Source: Bdellovibrionales bacterium
Lineage (GTDB): Bacteria; Bdellovibrionota; Bacteriovoracia; Bacteriovoracales; Bacteriovoracaceae
DNA length: 9,656 nt
Reading direction: 5' to 3'
Assembly (NCBI GenBank): GCA_005791855.1
Contig: SXUH01000348.1
Coordinates: forward strand, 1-9,656
Of this stretch, positions 6,166-9,656 are shown in pieces. Both the position numbers and the translations under genes were made by a program. Position 1 is the stretch's first letter, and each line of letters begins with the position of its first letter. The notes beneath the pieces are model-generated. The model worked only from the letters and a program-made list of their open reading frames with translations. It was not told the origin of the DNA and searched no databases.

Positions 6166-7428
6166 ATGGTTCGCAGCTACCAATCGCACTTCAGAAACCT
6201 CTCCTCCAACGTCCGCCTCTTCCTCATCGGAAACGCCATCCAGGGGATGGGCCTCTCCATCTACAGCCTCCTCTTCAACCTCTACCTGAAGGAGCTGGGC
6301 TTCGGCGAGTCGGTCATCGGGAGCCTCATCTCCACGACCTCGCTGGGGATCTCCCTCATGGCGATCCCCGCGGCCTTCATCATCGAGAAGTTCCACGTGA
6401 AGCACCTGGTGGTGACGGGCATGGGCCTCTCCTCGCTCTTCTACTTCCTCCAGATCCTCAACGTCGACGAGGGCTCGCTCTTCGCCTTCGGCCTCCTCGC
6501 GAGCATGTCCCAGGCGCTCTTCAACATCTCCGTCTCGCCCTTCTACCTGCGGAACTCCTCGAGCGAGATGCGGGTGCACCTCTTCACCCTGAACTCCTGC
6601 CTGAACATGGCGGCCCACCTCGTGGGCTACCTCGTCGGCGGCTTCCTCCCGGACCTCATCCGCTGGGCCGACCCGGGGGGCCCGCGGCTCGAGGTCTACC
6701 GCACGGCCATCGTCCTCGCCCTCGTCGTCGTCTCCCTGTCGAACCTCGTCTTCATGCGGATCAAGCGGGTCCCGATCCCCCGGGTCCGGAAGCGGATGTT
6801 CGAGGGCCTGCGGGAGAAGGAGTGGCGGATCCTCTCGAAGCTCATCCTCCCGAAGCTCTGCTTCGCCTTCGGCGGGGGCCTCATCGTCCCCTTCCTCAAC
6901 CTCTACCTGAAGGAGAAGTTCAAGCTCTCGACGGAGATGATCGGCGTCTCCTACGCCGTCCTCCAGCTCTTCATCTTCGCCGGCATCTTCATCACCCCCA
7001 TCCTCGTCCAGCGCACGACCCACCTGCGGTTCATCATGACGACGACCCTCATGTCCGTGCCGTTCATGGTGGCGATGGGCCTCGCGGGGAGCATCCCGGT
7101 GGTCCTCTGCTGCTTCTTCCTCCGGGGGACGCTCATGAACATGTCCAGCCCGATCACGTCGATCTTCGAGATGGAGCACGTGCGGGAGAAGGAGTGCGTC
7201 TTCGCCTCCGCGGTCATCCTCTTCTTCTACCACCTGGTCTACACCTCGAGCACGCGCCTCGGCGGGTACCTGATCGAGACCTACTCCTTCGGCCCGACCT
7301 TCTACGTGGCCGGGGCGAGCTACGCCACTGCCGTGACCCTCTTCTACGTCTTCTTCCACAAGGAAGACCGGGAGAAGAAGGTGCTCCTCTCGCGGAAGGC
7401 CCAGGTCCCGGTCACGGAAGCTGCGTGA
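6166..7428 (+). CDS. Major facilitator superfamily transporter, substrate unknown
   Basis: Inner-membrane protein of 420 aa, the usual MFS size, with about 12 hydrophobic segments in two halves separated by a basic cytoplasmic loop around 185-220 (rich in R/K: MRIKRVPIPRVRKRMFEGLREKEWR). The first segment follows RLFLIGNAIQGMG, and LYLKELGFGESVIG resembles the TM1-TM2 loop of MFS drug/metabolite porters. The second half begins similarly (PFLNLYLKEKFKLSTEMIGV), an internal repeat expected for MFS. Substrate cannot be inferred; position downstream of asnB is suggestive at most. The start ATG at 6166 has no Shine-Dalgarno and sits 6 nt after a TAGAAT -10, consistent with a leaderless message; the nearby ATG at 6158 is in another frame. 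The 3' end overlaps the convergent msrC gene by 17 nt. Confidence 0.9.
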   Translation: MVRSYQSHFRNLSSNVRLFLIGNAIQGMGLSIYSLLFNLYLKELGFGESVIGSLISTTSLGISLMAIPAAFIIEKFHVKHLVVTGMGLSSLFYFLQILNVDEGSLFAFGLLASMSQALFNISVSPFYLRNSSSEMRVHLFTLNSCLNMAAHLVGYLVGGFLPDLIRWADPGGPRLEVYRTAIVLALVVVSLSNLVFMRIKRVPIPRVRKRMFEGLREKEWRILSKLILPKLCFAFGGGLIVPFLNLYLKEKFKLSTEMIGVSYAVLQLFIFAGIFITPILVQRTTHLRFIMTTTLMSVPFMVAMGLAGSIPVVLCCFFLRGTLMNMSSPITSIFEMEHVREKECVFASAVILFFYHLVYTSSTRLGGYLIETYSFGPTFYVAGASYATAVTLFYVFFHKEDREKKVLLSRKAQVPVTEAA

Positions 7429-7915
7429 GCTCGAGCCGTTCGGCGAGCCCGGCCATGATCCGGGTGAACTCCCGCTCCGCGAGAGCGTCGAAGCCCGCGA
7501 GCTTGGGAGAGTCCAGGTCCAGCACGCCGTAGACCTTGCCGGCCTTCAGGAGCGGCACCACGAGCTCCGAGCGGGAAGCCGAGTCGCAGGCGATGTGCCC
7601 GGGGAAGGCGTGGACGTCGTCCACCCGGATGGTCTTCCTCTGGGCGAAGGCCGTGCCGCAGACGCCCTTCCCGGCCTTGATCCGGAGGCACGCGGGCCTT
7701 CCCTGGAAGGGGCCCAGGACGAGTTCCTGGTCCGCCTCGTTCCAGAGGTAGAACCCGCTCCAGTTGAGGCCGGGGTAGGCGTGGAAGATCCAGGAGGAGA
7801 GGTTCGCGAGGTTCGCGACGAGGTTCTTCTCGCCGTCGATGAGGGCCCGGAGTTCTCGCTCGAGGTTCCGGTAGGAAGTTTCCGTTCCGTCGAACTTCGC
7901 CGTGACGTCGTACAT
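7412..7915 (-). CDS. msrC: Free methionine-(R)-sulfoxide reductase (GAF-domain fRMsr)
   Basis: Cytosolic thiol enzyme reducing free L-methionine-(R)-sulfoxide to methionine, part of oxidative-damage repair, normally recycled by thioredoxin. The whole 167-aa protein is one GAF domain. NWSGFYLW (51-58), LVLGPFQGRPACLRI (65-79), GKGVCGTA (82-89) and HIACDSASRSE (107-117) are hallmarks of the YebR/fRMsr family. Cys76, Cys86 and Cys110 reproduce exactly the 10- and 24-residue spacing of Cys84, Cys94 and Cys118 in E. coli fRMsr, so all redox cysteines are present. The C-terminal VYGVLDLDSP segment is also typical. It starts 4 nt after the HD gene stop, with AGGT at 7923-7926 as a modest ribosome site. 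It is the last gene of the corA operon, and its end overlaps the opposing MFS gene by 17 nt. Confidence 0.95.
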   Translation of the reverse strand: MYDVTAKFDGTETSYRNLERELRALIDGEKNLVANLANLSSWIFHAYPGLNWSGFYLWNEADQELVLGPFQGRPACLRIKAGKGVCGTAFAQRKTIRVDDVHAFPGHIACDSASRSELVVPLLKAGKVYGVLDLDSPKLAGFDALAEREFTRIMAGLAERLELTQLP

Positions 7916-7919
7916 GTGG

Positions 7920-8546
7920 TCAACCTATTTCGGTGAAGAGGGTTCCGAGGAAGGCCTTCATGAACTCGACCCGCTGGAGTCCAATCCGCCGTGCCTCCTC
8001 CGTGTTCATGAGCTCCGGCAGCTTGAAGAGCTTCACGCTGTAGTGATCCACCATAAAGCTCTTATCGTCAAGGGGCCTGCCCTCCGCCCGCGGGTCGAAG
8101 GGGTCGTAGAAGCGACTGCCCAGCTGCGTGTTCACGGCCGCGCAGCGGAGGACCCCGATGGCGCCGAGGGCGTCCAGGCGGTCGGCGTCCTGGACGATGG
8201 CGGCCTCGACACAGGTTGGCTTCAGCCCCTTGGAGAAGCTGTGCTCGACGACGCAGGTCTGGATGAGGGAGATCTCCTCCGGGGAGAAGCCCGCTTCCCG
8301 CAGGTGCGGCAGGGCCTCCTTCGCCGAAAGGGTCGAGGCCTCTTTCCGGTCCGGATGGTTCTTCGGGAGGTTGATCAGGTCATGGCAGTAGACGGCCGCG
8401 AGCACGCAGGGGAGGTTCGCGCCGAGCTCCTGGGCGAGCTTCCTCGCGGTCGCCGCCACCCGGCCCACGTGGGGCCAGTCGTGGGCCGGGTCGGTGCCCT
8501 GGTAGTAGACCTTCACGAGGGGGATGAGGCGCTGGATCCGTTCCAT
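7920..8546 (-). CDS. HD-domain phosphohydrolase, YedJ-like
   Basis: Predicted metal-dependent phosphohydrolase of the HD superfamily, 208 aa, cytosolic. Metal ligands are in place: His26 (in HDWPHVGRV), the His55-Asp56 doublet (YCHDLIN) and Asp122 in the DADRLDALG segment; His102 (VEHSF) is a further conserved-type residue. The layout, with a YYQGTDPAHDW start and a DADRLDALGAIGVLR core, matches the uncharacterised YedJ group, whose physiological substrate I do not know. The start codon directly abuts the corA stop (TAGATG) with AAGGA at 8551-8555 upstream, so translation is probably coupled to corA. Sharing an operon with a divalent-cation channel fits a metal-dependent enzyme but does not prove a link. 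Confidence 0.92.
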   Translation of the reverse strand: MERIQRLIPLVKVYYQGTDPAHDWPHVGRVAATARKLAQELGANLPCVLAAVYCHDLINLPKNHPDRKEASTLSAKEALPHLREAGFSPEEISLIQTCVVEHSFSKGLKPTCVEAAIVQDADRLDALGAIGVLRCAAVNTQLGSRFYDPFDPRAEGRPLDDKSFMVDHYSVKLFKLPELMNTEEARRIGLQRVEFMKAFLGTLFTEIG

Positions 8547-9464
8547 CTATTCCTTCGGCGTCCGGAACCAGCCCTTCTGCCGGAAGTACCAGATCGCGAC
8601 CACGCTCAGGATGACCATGACGATCATGAGGCCGTAGAGCGCGGAGTAGGACTCGAGGCCCGGGAGGTGGACGAAGTTCATCCCGTAGAAGGACGCGAGG
8701 AAGTTCAGCGGGAGGAGGATGGAGGAGAAGACGGTGAGGGTCTTCATCACCTCGTTGGCCCGCTGGTCGTTGAGGGCGATGTGGAGCTGGAAGAGGTGCT
8801 CGAAGTTATCCGAGACCTCGTCGAGCCGGAAGTAGAGCTGGTCGATGTTCTCCCGGAGGTCCTGGAGCATGGACGTGTGGTGCTCCCAGAAGTCCTTGAA
8901 GCGGTAGAGGGAGTCGTTGGTCTGCTTGAGGAGCCGCTTCATGACGAAGATCTGCCGCCGGAAGCGGTAGATCCGGGTCGTGTCCAGGGTCTCGCACTTG
9001 CGGGAGAGCACGTCGGCTTCGAAGTCGTCGTAGAGGTCCTGGAGGTTCTCGATGGGCTTCTCGTAGGAGCGGATCACGGAGAGGATGATCTGGTGGAGCA
9101 GGCCCTCCAGCGACTTCGGGGCCTCGGCCTTCTCGCACTTCTCGGCGACCCGGGAGAGGTAGTCCAGCTCCACCCGGTGGATGGTGACGATCCGGTCCCG
9201 GGTGATGAAGAGGGCGATCTTCCGCGTGAGGTCCTGGATGGTGGCCGCGTCCACCTCGGCGTCGGCGTCGTAGTTCCTCATCATCAGGAAGTGGCCCTCG
9301 TCGGTGTGCTCGTACTTCGGCAGGTGCTCGGGCCGCAGGCAGTCCTGCACCAGGAGGTAGGGGAGGCCAAACTCCGCGCTCAGCCTCTCCACGTCGTGGG
9401 AGTGGGGTTCGACGACGTCGAACCAGCTGAACTTTCGATTGGGGAGTTGGATCTCTCTGATCAT
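8547..9464 (-). CDS. corA: CorA-family Mg2+/divalent metal ion channel
   Basis: Inner-membrane homopentameric channel for Mg2+ and sometimes Co2+ or Ni2+. 305 aa with the family architecture: an N-terminal cytoplasmic alpha/beta domain (about 1-150), a long charged helical stalk (about 150-240, rich in D/E/K/R/Q), TM1 (about 240-260) ending in the selectivity signature YGMN (260-263), a short acidic periplasmic loop, TM2 (about 277-296), and a basic tail FRQKGWFRTPKE. All parts are present, so the gene looks intact. The closely related ZntB Zn2+ transporters share GMN; the sequence does not settle the ion. The start has no Shine-Dalgarno; TTTAAT (9471-9476 on the minus strand) lies 6 nt upstream, where a -10 of a leaderless message would sit. 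The next in-frame context upstream offers no better start. First gene of a three-gene operon. Confidence 0.94.
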   Translation of the reverse strand: MIREIQLPNRKFSWFDVVEPHSHDVERLSAEFGLPYLLVQDCLRPEHLPKYEHTDEGHFLMMRNYDADAEVDAATIQDLTRKIALFITRDRIVTIHRVELDYLSRVAEKCEKAEAPKSLEGLLHQIILSVIRSYEKPIENLQDLYDDFEADVLSRKCETLDTTRIYRFRRQIFVMKRLLKQTNDSLYRFKDFWEHHTSMLQDLRENIDQLYFRLDEVSDNFEHLFQLHIALNDQRANEVMKTLTVFSSILLPLNFLASFYGMNFVHLPGLESYSALYGLMIVMVILSVVAIWYFRQKGWFRTPKE

Positions 9465-9470
9465 GGGACG

Positions 9471-9476
9471 ATTAAA
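9471..9476 (-). promoter_or_regulatory. Possible -10 element (TTTAAT) of the corA operon
   Basis: The minus strand reads TTTAATCGTCCCATG, with the hexamer matching TATAAT at five of six positions and the corA ATG 6 nt further on. The hexamer 17 nt upstream (TCGTCT) is a poor -35. The terminator of the upstream gene ends about 47 nt before this site, so corA needs a promoter in this short gap. Confidence 0.35.
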
Positions 9477-9523
9477 CCATTCCTCGGACGGATAGACGAG
9501 GTTTGGCGCCGCAATTCGGGCAT

Positions 9524-9547
9524 AAAAAAAGCCCTCTCGCGAGGGCT
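9524..9547 (-). terminator. Rho-independent terminator of the glycine-rich protein gene
   Basis: On the minus strand, AGCCCTC-GCGA-GAGGGCT forms a perfect 7-bp GC-rich stem closed by a GNRA-type tetraloop (GCGA), followed at once by a run of seven T (9530-9524). It lies about 26 nt past the stop codon of the gene entering from the right. This is the strongest terminator in the window. On the plus strand only a short TCTTT follows the hairpin, so it is mainly one-directional. Confidence 0.93.
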
Positions 9548-9572
9548 CTTTGATTCTAGTTTTGAGGGGAGA

Positions 9573-9656
9573 TTACCACCGGTTGCCGCCACGGTCTCCA
9601 CCGCGATCGCCGCCGCCGAAGCCGCCACGGTCACCGCCGCGTCCACCGCCGCCGCC
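9573..9656 (-). CDS. C-terminal Gly/Arg/Asp-rich tail, probably of an RRM-type RNA-binding protein (partial)
   Basis: The last 27 codons of a gene that begins outside the window. On the minus strand the frame consists almost wholly of Gly with Arg and Asp, as repeats of GGDR (GRGGDRGGF, GGGDRGGDRGGNRW), ending in Arg-Trp and TAA at 9575-9573. Such RGG-like low-complexity tails are typical of the small bacterial glycine-rich RRM proteins, often cold-induced, in which they add nonspecific RNA binding. The diagnostic RNP motifs would be outside the window, so the assignment rests on composition, position at a 3' end and the terminator immediately downstream. Other Gly-rich proteins, for example a DEAD-box helicase tail, are possible. 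Confidence 0.65.
   Translation of the reverse strand, partial: GGGGGRGGDRGGFGGGDRGGDRGGNRW

Noticed and set aside
6073..7359. 428-codon minus-strand frame rich in Glu, Asp and His opposite the MFS gene
   Set aside because: It mirrors Leu/Phe/Val-rich membrane-protein codons and has no ribosome site or recognisable domain; a shadow of the MFS frame.

Overview
This window is GC-rich bacterial DNA in which third codon positions are overwhelmingly G or C: CTC for Leu, ATC for Ile and CGG for Arg dominate. It holds nine complete protein genes and two that run off the window edges. No rRNA, tRNA, CRISPR array, transposon or phage gene is visible. The genes suggest a Gram-negative-like, pigmented heterotroph, but the phylum cannot be fixed from sequence alone. 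High-GC Acidobacteriota, Elusimicrobiota, Bdellovibrionota or Myxococcota are guesses only.

Region 1 (3-3960, + strand) is a tightly packed carotenoid operon: crtE (prenyl diphosphate synthase, start outside the window), crtI (phytoene desaturase), crtB (phytoene synthase) and a 192-residue integral membrane protein I cannot name. Every junction overlaps (8, 11 and 4 nt), so translational coupling is likely. The first three enzymes suffice to go from C5/C15 isoprenoid diphosphates through GGPP and phytoene to a desaturated C40 carotene, probably lycopene or neurosporene. The fourth gene has a cluster of His, Glu and Asp residues on one predicted membrane face. It is the best candidate here for an undescribed function, possibly carotenoid modification.

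Region 2 (3961-4465) holds a small exported protein resembling only the N-terminal half of DUF2259 proteins, then an asnB promoter/leader region with a TAAAATGGTC motif and a perfect 6-bp inverted repeat.

Region 3 (4466-7428, + strand) holds asnB (glutamine-hydrolysing asparagine synthetase) and a 12-TM-type MFS transporter, separated by an AT-rich promoter region. That region carries TAGAATGGTC, nearly identical to the asnB motif. The transporter start lies where transcription should begin, suggesting a leaderless mRNA.

Region 4 (7412-9464, - strand) is a compact operon read right to left: corA-type Mg2+/divalent-cation channel, HD-domain phosphohydrolase and free methionine-(R)-sulfoxide reductase. 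It converges on the MFS gene with a 17-nt overlap of coding ends. Right of it, on the - strand, are a clear intrinsic terminator and the Gly/Arg/Asp-rich C-terminal tail of a gene that begins outside the window, probably an RRM-type RNA-binding protein.
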